Assembly (NCBI GenBank): GCA_041156125.1 | Contig: JBEVTI010000004.1 | Location: forward strand, 62,001 to 126,000 | Source of the DNA: Paraktedonobacter carboxidivorans | GTDB taxonomy: Bacteria; Chloroflexota; Ktedonobacteria; Ktedonobacterales; Ktedonobacteraceae | Direction: 5' to 3' | Length of the DNA stretch: 64,000 nucleotides | Part shown: positions 1-8,238 of the stretch, one piece after another | Layout of the letters: every line of letters starts with the position of its first letter | Numbering within the stretch: the stretch's first letter is position 1 | Made by a program: the position numbers and the translations under genes | The notes under the pieces: model-generated | Seen by the model: only the letters and a program-made list of their open reading frames with translations | What the model was told of the DNA's origin: nothing | The model's database searches: none

Positions 1-442
1 CAAAATCTAGCCCTTCCTGCTCCTGTTCGTTCTATTTGGCTGGGCTCTCTATCCACTCCTCGACGCTTTTGTCCAGATCGTAAACCCCTTTAATCGCTCT
101 ACTCCCAATGCGGCTACGAGCCAACTGCCGGTTCACGAGGGTTTTCTGCCTCTCCTACCCTACGAACCCGCCCTGGTAGATGACCTGATTGGCGCGCATT
201 TAGAGGATGTGAGTCCCCTCCATGCCATCAGCCTTATCTCTCCACGAGCTGTCCTGCTGATCCATAGCGCCGACGATGCCAATAAAAACACACCCCTGGC
301 CGGAGAGCGCCAGCTTTATGCCGCGGCCCGCGCACCTAAAAAACAATGGATGGCCCCAGACGGCTGACATGTCGGAGCAATCGATAGCTACTATCACGAA
401 TACACCTCTCATGTGCTGAGCTTTTTCGCGACATTTTTGTAA
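1..442 (+). pseudogene. Alpha/beta hydrolase (dienelactone-hydrolase-like), 3' remnant with nonsense codons
   Basis: A frame ending at the TAA at 440-442 reads as the C-terminal part of an alpha/beta hydrolase. It has the strand before the acid loop (RAVLLIHSADDANK, where the second Asp is the likely catalytic acid) and then a region that in relatives carries the catalytic histidine in a G-G-H context. Here the codon before that His is TGA (365-367), reading PDG-stop-HVGAIDSYYHEY, and a second in-frame stop (TAG) lies at 8-10. A single G-to-T change (GGA to TGA) would explain the inner stop. The 5' part lies outside the window. Both stops could be sequencing errors, but two in about 145 codons favours a dead gene. 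Confidence 0.7.
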
Positions 443-628
443 GCAACCTGAACACCCCTGCGCTCCTGAGTAAACGATTGCAAGCGTCAAAACGTGAATG
501 AAGCAAGAACTGTCTGAAGCAGAGTACCGAAAGCTTCTTAAAACATCCCGGTGACAAACAGAGGCACGTTATGTATTCAAGCAGCAAGCCTATCTTTCGC
601 CTCTGCGGGCTACTCAGGAGGAATATCA

Positions 629-1555
629 ATGCCATTGATGCGCAGTCGCAGGCATATCGTCCTGCTGCTTATTATTCTGCTGATTGTCCTGCTACTCGCA
701 GTCGCCCTTTCAGTCGCGCTGCTGCATAAAGATGGACAGGACACAGTCAATGCGACAGGGACCGGGCCACAGAGCTTTGCTGTGGGCAGTAAGGCCTTAC
801 TGGTCGTCAAGGAGCAGAGTGGAAATATCTCTGTGTATCCCAGCCATAACAATCTGATTACAGTCACACCACGTAAGAGCGGGACCACGCTTGCGCCCGA
901 TGATCACAGTGTACGCATTCTCCTCAATCGCACGACCAATGCTCAGGGGCAGGACCAGTTGAACGTGAGCACTGATCCCTGGTTTAGCAACACTGATTTT
1001 TACATCACTATCCCCGACACCACGCTGGTCCAGATCGCGGTCAATGCAGGTTCAATCGATGTCCACACCGGTCATGGCCTTAACGCCAGCACCAGTAGCG
1101 GCAGCATCGCGCTTGAGGATATTCAAGGCCCGACCAGCATACACACGGATAGCGGAGATATCACAGCCAGCACGATTAATGGTGACCTGACCGTCTCAGA
1201 TAGCAGCGGCTCGCTGAGACTGCACGGGATCAATGGTCAGGTCAATGCCAAGACCTGGAGCGGCGATGTCATCGTGCAAAATTCGACGCTGAAAGGCCAT
1301 TCTCTGCTACAAACCCAGAATGGCTCCGTGCGCTTCGACGGTTCCATCGATCCTGCGGGTAGCTACACCATGCAAACGACCAGTGGGGATGTCGATCTGA
1401 CCCTACCGAATAATGCCGCGTTTCTGCTCACTGCCAGTACTGGCTCTGGCAATGTGCAAAACGCATTCGGCGTCGATACTGTCGGCGCGACACCACGCGC
1501 ACAGCTTATCCTGCACACGCAGAATGGCTCAATCGCTATCGCCAAAGCCACCTGA
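629..1555 (+). CDS. DUF4097-family (putative adhesin-like) membrane-anchored beta-repeat protein
   Basis: The 308-residue product starts at the ATG 8 bases after a strong AGGAGG (616-621); an in-frame upstream GTG/ATG has no such site. Residues 1-30 are a short basic stretch followed by a single hydrophobic segment (LLLIILLIVLLLAVAL), so the protein is probably anchored by an uncleaved signal. The rest is a run of short strands rich in S, G, D and T, with repeats of the type GSI-L-D-xG and SGDI-A-ST, typical of the DUF4097 right-handed beta-helix family. No enzymatic residues are visible and the biochemical role of the family is unknown. It appears monocistronic and is followed by a long hairpin. 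Confidence 0.8.
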   Translation: MPLMRSRRHIVLLLIILLIVLLLAVALSVALLHKDGQDTVNATGTGPQSFAVGSKALLVVKEQSGNISVYPSHNNLITVTPRKSGTTLAPDDHSVRILLNRTTNAQGQDQLNVSTDPWFSNTDFYITIPDTTLVQIAVNAGSIDVHTGHGLNASTSSGSIALEDIQGPTSIHTDSGDITASTINGDLTVSDSSGSLRLHGINGQVNAKTWSGDVIVQNSTLKGHSLLQTQNGSVRFDGSIDPAGSYTMQTTSGDVDLTLPNNAAFLLTASTGSGNVQNAFGVDTVGATPRAQLILHTQNGSIAIAKAT

Positions 1556-1616
1556 GTGGTCAGGTAGCCAGGAAGAAGGGCATCTCTCTCTACTCGTGCC
1601 GCGAGCAAAGCCCTAC

Positions 1617-1655
1617 TTGAGCGGATGAGGCGCACTGCGCGCCTCGTCCGCTCAA
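1617..1655. terminator. Long hairpin after the DUF4097 gene
   Basis: The 17-nt arms (1617-1633 and 1639-1655) pair with one G-T wobble around the loop ACTGC. No T-run follows on either strand. It sits between the convergent DUF4097 gene and the PQQ pseudogene, so a bidirectional termination or RNA-end protection role is likely. Confidence 0.55.
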
Positions 1656-2210
1656 GCTAAAAGGGGTGGAAGATCTTCTGTTGCTGCTATAGGATTGTTA
1701 ACAATGCGGGTGCTTTTTCAAGCAATTTGAGTGACCAGAGGTGTTTGCCAGTCTGATTGTCCAGCGCGTCAAGCTCTCCCACAGAGGGGAAGACATAGCT
1801 GGTAGTGCCTGTCATCAAGCCTTCAAGCTGGCCAAATCCAACGAGACGAGGGACAGAGGCAGCAACTGTTTTTAGCTCTGTTCCGCTCCACGAGACATAA
1901 AAATCCTCAACGTGCTGCCAGAGTACGTGACCATTGCCAGCATCAAGAGCCAGCAGCCCAGCGCTAGAGTCAATGTAGAGCGCCTTCCCATTGGCAATGA
2001 GCTTGCCTGTAAAACTAAACAGTGGCATACGTAGCGGATCTTGTGCAAAGCTAGCAGGCAAGAGATTCTGAGAATGCCAGAGCAATGTACCAGTATCGGC
2101 TCGCCATGCGAAAAGACAACTGCTATTTTTACCACCGCATGCTGGTGACGATAACAGGCTATAGATAATACCATTTGCTACCACCAACTTACTATTCCCA
2201 TTCAAGATAC

Positions 2211-2571
2211 GGGTGCGCGTCGTTTATTTGCAACGTGTGAAAGCTTCTACTACCCCTCTCATTCATCTCATCTACTTTTCTGCAAACTGAGCATCTTTGA
2301 CCTGTTCTCTACTGCTCCCTCTCACAAACAGAGACAACCATAGTGGGCCGATTGATCGGGTCCAGCCCCGATTCATCGAGGGCCTCTCGCCTTGCTTGAA
2401 ATCCTTCTTGAAATCCTTCACGAGCATGAGAGACATCAGGCAAAAGATGCATTGGGAGGTATTCATGCTGTCCCCGATGAATCGGGACTGGACCCGATCA
2501 ATCGGCCCACTATTGCATGTACGACTTTTCATGCAGGGCTTTTGCACTCAGCAAAAAGATGACGCGCACTC
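2211..2571. mobile_element. 361-bp non-autonomous TIR element (MITE type A)
   Basis: The ends are imperfect inverted repeats. The left end begins GGGTGCGCGTCGTTTATTTG and the right end, read inward, begins GAGTGCGCGTCATCTTTTTG; 17 of the first 21 positions match. The element is flanked by a perfect 9-bp direct repeat, TCAAGATAC (2202-2210 and 2572-2580), as expected for a target-site duplication. It encodes no transposase. The two small overlapping open frames inside are mirror-like consequences of the internal inverted repeat. It disrupts the PQQ-propeller gene. The family of the mobilising transposase cannot be named from the ends alone. Confidence 0.85.
2342..2511. repeat. 40-bp inverted repeat with palindromic core inside the 361-bp element
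   Basis: The arms 2342-2381 and 2472-2511 match at 38 of 40 positions in inverted orientation and are separated by 90 bp. Each arm is itself nearly palindromic (GGGCCGATTGATCGGG, a 6-nt loop TCCAGC, then CCCGATTCATCG). It can therefore fold either locally or as one long cruciform. The same core occurs at 29577-29632 and 63295-63344 in a different element. Confidence 0.9.
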
Positions 2572-2918
2572 TCAAGATACCCGTCGATGGTGGCTGGCTG
2601 GCTACCGTCTGCGCGCTCCATTGCTGTGATCCATCAGCCGCGTTAAGCGCGCTCAGATCATATTCCGTAGTATCCAATTTTTCAAAAGAAACATAGACGG
2701 TATTGTTGCTAACCGTCAGATCATTGATGCTGCCAGCAGGTTGATAATGCCAGAGTAGCCGCCCTGATAAGGCATCGAATGTATCGACTTACCAGCGATT
2801 GCCATTTTGCTGCAAGGTATAGTAGAGACGCCCATTGGCAAGCACTGGCTGCACAAACTCCCTACCATACATCGTTCATCATCGTAAAAAGCGGCACTGA
2901 CAGGTAAAATGAAAAGCT

Positions 2919-2982
2919 ATACAATGCCCTGCTTGTTTGGCAGTTTACCGGAGGTGAATTGCCAACAAGCAGGGCATTGTAT
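2919..2982 (-). terminator. Terminator after the sugar-binding protein gene
   Basis: An approximately 23-bp stem (ATACAATGCCCTGCTTGTT and its complement, one bulged T) lies 33 bases beyond the stop of the minus-strand binding-protein gene. On the minus strand it is followed by the T-rich AGCTTTTCATTTTAC, giving the layout of an intrinsic terminator. Confidence 0.75.
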
Positions 2983-3015
2983 GGGAACGCTGTCCTCGTT
3001 CAGGGTAAGTGGCCT

Positions 3016-4293
3016 TTAGTGCTTCTGTTTCCAGGCGTTCAGTTGCTTCTGGGTTTCCGCTACAATCTCATCGCCGCCAGCCTGCTTGATCTGCGCCAGG
3101 TATTTGGGCAGATCATTCGGGTTCAACTGGCCAAACGACAGCGCATTCGTCAAGGAACCCGTGCCACTTGTGATAGCTGAGACCTGAGCAATCTGCGTTG
3201 TGACGTTAGTGGGATCAAAGGAAAAGCCAAAGGCCGTTGAACGCGCCGCGGTCGAATTTGCCTGCTGGATCTGCGCGTAGATACCCACACTGGCCTGATC
3301 TATGTAGTACCCGTTCTGCTCATTGCCGAACATCCAGTCTGTACCAGGATTATATTTGTCGCTGGTCGCTGTGATGCCCGTAGGATAGCCGATCAACTTC
3401 TGCGTTTTATTCACAAACACATAGTGTTTAGCCTCGATGCCGTGGCACAACAGATTGAAAATGGTGGCGTCGCTGTTCACCAGGTTGAGGAATTGCAGCG
3501 CCTGCTGAGGATGCGGGCAACTGCGGGGGATTGAGTTCATATTTTGCAGGATACCCTGTGTGCTGATGAATGTCGGCCCAACAGTTTTGACGGTCAGGGG
3601 AATACCAAAATGGGACTCAATGCCTGGAATATCGTTTGGCTTCGCCTGCTGGCCGATTAACACAGCATACTGCCCATTCTGGACCGCGACCGCGCCCTGA
3701 TCGGGGGCCACCGGGTCTTTCTTGAAGTAGCCCAGTTGCCCCCATTTCCAGCGCAGCGCGACCGCTTGCTGATATTCCGGCGTGGCATACATATTGACAA
3801 CCTGGAGGTGCGGATCATTATAGCGAGTAGCGGCCACAAAGCCAGCGCCAGCAAAGGCATCAAAGCCCCAATCAAGGCCACCAAAGATCACTCCTCCGGC
3901 AATGCCGCCATTCGACATAAAGACTGGCGTCACTCCCGGCTCATGCGCCTTGATTTGGTCCAGGAACGGCTCGAGATCGCTATAGCTGGTAAGCGCGCCA
4001 CCAGAGGGCAGAGTAGAGGCGTACTTATCCGCGAATTTCTTGTTGATGAAGACGCCGTTCACGTAAGCAAAATAATTCTGGTTCGGCACGCCATAGATCT
4101 TTCCATTCACGCGTACAGCGTCCCAGAAGGCTGACGGCAGGCTCTTATACAGATCAGGTGCATACTGGGGCAAGAGATCGTCGAGAGCGGTGAAATTGCC
4201 TTTTTGCGCGTTTGTAGTGTAGACATTGACCCAGGGAGCCGTAAAGACTACATCATACTCCTTTGTGTTGTAATCGCCAGAGAAAAACCAGAA
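3016..4293 (-). pseudogene. ABC sugar-binding protein (CUT1 type), lacking its N-terminus
   Basis: This is the extracytoplasmic binding component of a carbohydrate ABC importer (LipO/YtcQ-like, the family paired with LplB/YtcP permeases). Readable homology begins around FFSGDYNTKEYDVVFTAPWV, immediately after an in-frame TAG at 4294-4296, and runs about 420 codons to the stop. Internal features include GVPNQNYFAYVNGVFINKKF and a C-terminal KQLNAWKQKH. A TTG near 4173 could start translation, but either start leaves no signal peptide or lipobox, so the product could not be exported. About 80 N-terminal residues appear to be missing and are replaced by unidentified DNA (4294-4463). With its partner permease also truncated, the importer is probably non-functional. 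Confidence 0.75.
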
Positions 4294-4463
4294 CTAACAA
4301 CAATTGACGCTAAAAAATGGGTGGATACCTGCGCTCTACCTCTGCACAAAGAACCGCGCTACCCTGGAAGCGATCTGTTGGCAGAAGCGATAAACGAGCG
4401 TCTTAACCCGCACGACGCAGAGAGAGTTGGTAAAGCGCCTGATTCAGCAGAGAAAGACCCGCC
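4294..4463. other. Unidentified segment replacing the 5' end of the binding-protein gene
   Basis: About 170 bp lie where the signal peptide and first domain of the binding protein should be. No minus-strand frame shows a signal peptide or lipobox. The plus strand is open through the segment (for example DLLAEAINERLNPHDAERVG), but I recognise no family. No inverted terminal repeats or target duplication were found. It may be a remnant of another gene left by recombination. Confidence 0.4.
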
Positions 4464-4964
4464 TCAATCGCCTTTAAGTCCACCGAGGGTGATGCCACGA
4501 ACAAAGTAGCGCTGGGTAAAGATGAAAGCGAAGACGATGGGTCCGATGGCCAGGATAGCCATGGCCATCAAAACAGACTGAGCTGGCAGTGCTGTAGTAG
4601 CGACATTAGACTGACTGGCTGCCGCGTTAAGCATCAGCACATTTTGCGAGATCTGGTAGAGCAAATATTGCAAAGACACCAGGTGGGTGTTACTGATATA
4701 AAGCAAGCCCTGAAACCAGTCATTCCAGTAAACTAGCATAATCAGTAGGCCGACTGTTGCCAGCGCAGGCGTGGACATCGGCACGACGATCCGAAAGAAG
4801 ATACGCCACTCGCCTGCTCCATCCAATTTGGCCGCCTCGATCAACTCTCTGGGCAAACCAGCAAAGTAGGTACGCAGCAGCAAAACATAGAAGGGCACGA
4901 CAAAGCAGGCAAAGGGTTGACCGGGCTTAAAAAGCCGCCTGGTCAGGATCAATGCGCCGGACAA
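4464..4964 (-). pseudogene. ABC sugar permease (YtcP/LplC-like), C-terminal half only
   Basis: The reading frame covers about the last 155 residues of a normal 290-residue inner-membrane permease. It includes the EAA motif, which contacts the ATPase (ELIEAAKLDGAGEWRIFFRIVVPMS), and the family ending RYFVRGITLGGLKGD. The first half, with its transmembrane segments, is absent. Homology starts almost directly after the stop codon of the upstream permease (4927-4929), with which the open frame overlaps. The ATG at 4964 lies inside the neighbour's 3' end and is probably fortuitous. A deletion removing the intergenic gap and the 5' half of this gene fits best. Confidence 0.75.
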
Positions 4965-5934
4965 ACCAGTTTGCGGTAAAGATGAGGAAAAACCCTATGG
5001 CGGATTGATAGAGACCTGCCGCCGAGGACATCCCCACGTTATCCAATGTGATCAGCGCCCGATAGACGTAGGTATCGATCACATCGGTTGTAGGATAGAG
5101 GGCAGAGCGATTATTCGTGACCTGAAAGAAGAGGCCAAAGTCGGCGTAGAAAATGCGCCCGATGGCCAGCAAGACCGTCAGAATAATCAGCGGCTTGATC
5201 AATGGCAGCGTAATATACCATACCTGTTGCCAGCCACTGGCACCATCCAGGCGAGCCGCCTCATAATACTCAGGGCTGATCGCTACCATGCCGGCCAGAT
5301 AAATGATCGCGGTAAAGCCTGCATTCTTCCAGAGATAGGTGAGCGTCAGAATGACTGGCCAGTATTGGGGAGAGCCGTACCAGTCAATGGGCTGAAGATG
5401 GAGCACAATCAACACGTGATTGATGGTTCCGTCATCGTAGTTGAACATGGCCAGCACAAAATAACTGACCAGCACATAGGAAATCAGATAGGGGAAAAAG
5501 ATCACCGACTGATAGATCTTGGGCAAAAACTTGAAGCGACTCCTGTCTCGTACCTGATTGAGCAACAGAGCGATTGCCAGCGAGAAGCCTGTACCAAAGA
5601 TGATAAACAGGCTGTTCATGAACAGCGTATTATAGGTGATAATCCGGGTCTCGTCTGTACTAAAGAGAAAACGGAAATTCTCTAAACCGACCCACGCGCT
5701 GCCAAAGAAGCCCTCAAACGGCAAATAGTTTTTGAAGGCAATCAATACCCCTGCCATAGGGATGTAGGCCATTACAAGGAGCACTACAATCCCAGGCACA
5801 GCCATGAGCAGCAGGGAAAGATTGGTGCTCCGTCGCCCAGAGCGCCGACTGCGGGCGGATCTCCGGGGGAGCGGTTCCTCTATTGTGAATAATGCCAGAT
5901 CAGCAATCTTTGGTGAACTTTTCTTTAGTGCCAT
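4927..5934 (-). CDS. ABC sugar permease, LplB/YteP type
   Basis: This full-length 335-residue inner-membrane permease of a CUT1 carbohydrate importer has a cytoplasmic N-terminus rich in Arg/Ser, about six membrane segments starting at LLLMAVPGIVVLLVMAYIPMA, and the EAA loop YYEAARLDGASGWQQVWYITLPL near residue 225-250. The C-terminus NWFVRRIDPDQAAF matches the usual LplB end. The gene follows the GH42 pseudogene by 33 bases on the same strand, and the two probably share a transcript. Its partners (second permease, binding protein) are truncated, so it may be drifting even though it is still open. Confidence 0.85.
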   Translation of the reverse strand: MALKKSSPKIADLALFTIEEPLPRRSARSRRSGRRSTNLSLLLMAVPGIVVLLVMAYIPMAGVLIAFKNYLPFEGFFGSAWVGLENFRFLFSTDETRIITYNTLFMNSLFIIFGTGFSLAIALLLNQVRDRSRFKFLPKIYQSVIFFPYLISYVLVSYFVLAMFNYDDGTINHVLIVLHLQPIDWYGSPQYWPVILTLTYLWKNAGFTAIIYLAGMVAISPEYYEAARLDGASGWQQVWYITLPLIKPLIILTVLLAIGRIFYADFGLFFQVTNNRSALYPTTDVIDTYVYRALITLDNVGMSSAAGLYQSAIGFFLIFTANWFVRRIDPDQAAF

Positions 5935-5967
5935 TTACTTTGAGATCTCCTCGTCAAAAATAGAACA

Positions 5968-8019
5968 TCAATGTGCCGGGACAAGGATAACGACACCCAG
6001 CGCCGGGAGTCGTACTTCTTGCTCATAAACCTGCTGGGTCAGAAGATCGCACATGGGTTGGGCAAGAGGAACATGCTGGGCCACGCGCAGGTGATTTAAC
6101 ACAAAGGTATAGGCCTTCTGTGCTCCCTGCCGCTGCGTCACCTCGACCCCTTGAGGAGCAAACAGAGCAGGTTTGAGCGCTAACTGTTGCTGGAGCATGC
6201 CAAGTAACGCATCCAGGCCGACCTCATCCAGGCGAGTAGCGACATAGAATGCGCGACCCTCGCCGAAAGCATGCTCAGTGAGCGCGGGATATCCCGCGTA
6301 GAAATTCTCGCCAAAGACACTCAGCGCGCGCTCCTTCCAGATGCACCACTTCACACCAGTGTGAGCATTGGTAAGTGCCCTGCCAGGCCTCCATTTCCTG
6401 TGTATTGAGCAGGGTATTAGTTTTGCCTTCTGGCAATGGATCAAATTCCTCGACCCAGAGTCCCAGCACGCGGCGTAATGGACCAGGCGCACCACCGAGC
6501 CAGGCACGATTATTCTCGTCAACGAGACCACTGAAATATGTTGTTAAAAAGGTGCCTCCCTGAGCAACATAATGCTCAAGCGCGCTTCCCTGCTCCTGGC
6601 TGAGCAGGTTAAAAAGCGGCGCCAGCACCAGATCGTAACCCTCCAGGGCATCATCAGGAGAAAGAATATCCACGGCAAGGTTGCGCTGCCAGCATGCCTG
6701 GTAATAGGCTTGCAACTCCGCCAGGTAGGGCAAGCGACCAGGAACATGCTCATGCTCTACCGCCCACCAGTTTGGCCAGCTCAGCAGTAAAGCTACGCGA
6801 GCATGCAAGCGCGTGGCAAGTAGATCCGTTTCTAATGAGTGGAGTTCCGCGCCCAGGGCTGCGACCTCCTGAAAGACACGGGTGTGCTCATGACCGGCGT
6901 GGCTCACGATGGCGCTATGATACATCTCCTCGCCTGTCCGCGATTGACGCCACTGAAAAAACAATAACGAGTTAGCCCCATGAGCCAGCGCCTGGTAGCT
7001 CTACAGGCGCATCGTCCCTGGCGGCTTGAGGGGATTCTCAGGATGCCACTGCACCTGGCCGGGCGTCTGTTCCATGAGCAGCCAGGGTTGACCACGTTTG
7101 AGACCGCGCATCAAAGCAAAATAAAAGGCGTTGCTACTGGGGCTGGCATTGTGACGCGGATAGGTATCCCAGCCAATGATATCCTGATGAGGTGCCCACG
7201 AGAAATAATCAAGCTGACTTTGCAGGCCGTGAAAGTTGGGCATCACCGGAATCTGTGGCGTTATTTTGCGCAAGATGCTCGCTAACTCCTGGTAACTTTC
7301 CAGGTTGATGTCGGACAAAAAACGCTGATAATCAAGCGTCAGGCCCTGCATACTGCGCTCCCCCAGGCGCGTGGGAGGTTGGATCTGCTCCCAGGATGTG
7401 TAGGTATGTCCCCAGAAAGCGGTCCCCCAGTGCTGATTGAGCTTTTCCAGCTATCGTAGCACCGCTGGAGCCAGGCGCGAAAATGGCCTGCACACTTGTC
7501 GCAATAACAGGCTGGACCATATTCATTGCTCACATGCCAGAGTAATAACGCTGGATGGTTTTGATAGCGCTCAGCCAGCGCATGCACCAGATTCCGCGCC
7601 AGTCGTCGTAAGTCAGGATTGCTGGGACAATAGTTGAGGCGTCTGCCGTGCTGACGGTGCTGGCCCCATTCATTGACTGGCAAAACATCAGGATAGGTCG
7701 CCGAAAGCCAGGCCGGTTGAGCCGCGGTCGCTGTGCCCAGACAGACAGAAATATTCTGCTCCGCTAACAGATTCAGGATCTGATCAAGCCAGGCAAAGGT
7801 AAAGGTGCTTTCCGCCGGCTGTAATGAGACCCAGCTAAAGACCCCCAGGGTCACAAGATTGACCCCGGCTTTGCGCATCAGACGAAGATCCTCCTGCCAG
7901 ACTGGATTTATCCCACCATCCTCTTGTGCTATCCATTGCTCTGGATTGTAATCGCCTCCATAGAGAATGCCTGGAAAATTCAAGCCATTGCTTTCCTGTC
8001 CCTGGTGCATATTCTGCAT
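5968..8019 (-). pseudogene. Beta-galactosidase, glycoside hydrolase family 42, with three lesions
   Basis: Four successive minus-strand blocks align end to end with a GH42 beta-galactosidase (about 680 residues). The N-terminal TIM barrel begins GILYGGDYNPEQW. The acid/base Glu is in LLWHVSNEYG and the nucleophile Glu in LLMEQTPGQVQWHP. The trimerisation and C-terminal domains follow, ending VRLPALGVVILVPAH. The lesions are a one-base loss near 7451 (YDS / LEKLNQHWG), a TAG near 7001-7003 where a Trp is expected (MRL-stop-SYQALAHGAN), and a frameshift near 6325 (between HLEGARA and LSVFGENFY). Both catalytic residues survive, so inactivation looks recent. It heads the minus-strand ABC genes, which suggests an original beta-galactoside or galactan-oligosaccharide operon. 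Confidence 0.88.
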
Positions 8020-8238
8020 GCTTTATGTTCCCATCCAGTCAATAGTTTTACGAAAGCCTTTATCAGATTCAGATGTTTTATCCCTTGCCAGGAAAACCAC
8101 CTTTGAAACACACATCCATGTAGCCGCTTAACCTGATGTCAGAATTACAGGGTTTCCCTTGCTAAGGAAAAGGTCAGGCATAGGTATCCGCGTCAAAGGT
8201 CCTGCCCTTTTTCGCGTCCTTGGGCCAGGCTTCAAGCG

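Larger units (their letters stand above)
1687..2872 (-). pseudogene. PQQ-like beta-propeller protein, interrupted by a mobile element
   Basis: Two minus-strand blocks encode adjacent parts of one beta-propeller. The upstream block (2872 to about 2572) reads VDTFDALSGRLLWHYQPAG and LSALNAADGSQQWSAQT. The downstream block (2210 to 1687) reads FAWRADTGTLLWHSQNLL and LDALDNQTGKHLWSLKLL. The A-D-G-x-x-x-W pattern is that of PQQ/BamB-like repeats. Removing the 361-bp element together with one copy of its 9-bp duplication joins the two blocks in frame (reading STGIL-NGNSKLVV). Independently of the insertion, a TAA at 2789-2791 interrupts the upstream block, and the 5' end has no signal peptide, so the gene was already damaged or decayed afterwards. 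Confidence 0.85.

Noticed and set aside
2272..2629. Small open frames on both strands inside the 361-bp element
   Set aside because: The frames are mirror products of the internal 40-bp inverted repeat and have no ribosome sites.
5005..5685. 226-codon plus-strand frame opposite the LplB-type permease
   Set aside because: It is antisense to a clearly homologous permease gene, with an implausible Gln/Arg-rich composition.
8100..8220. Possible hairpin AAAAGGTCAGGC / GTCCTGCCCTTTT before the GH42 remnant
   Set aside because: Pairing is too imperfect to support a terminator call.
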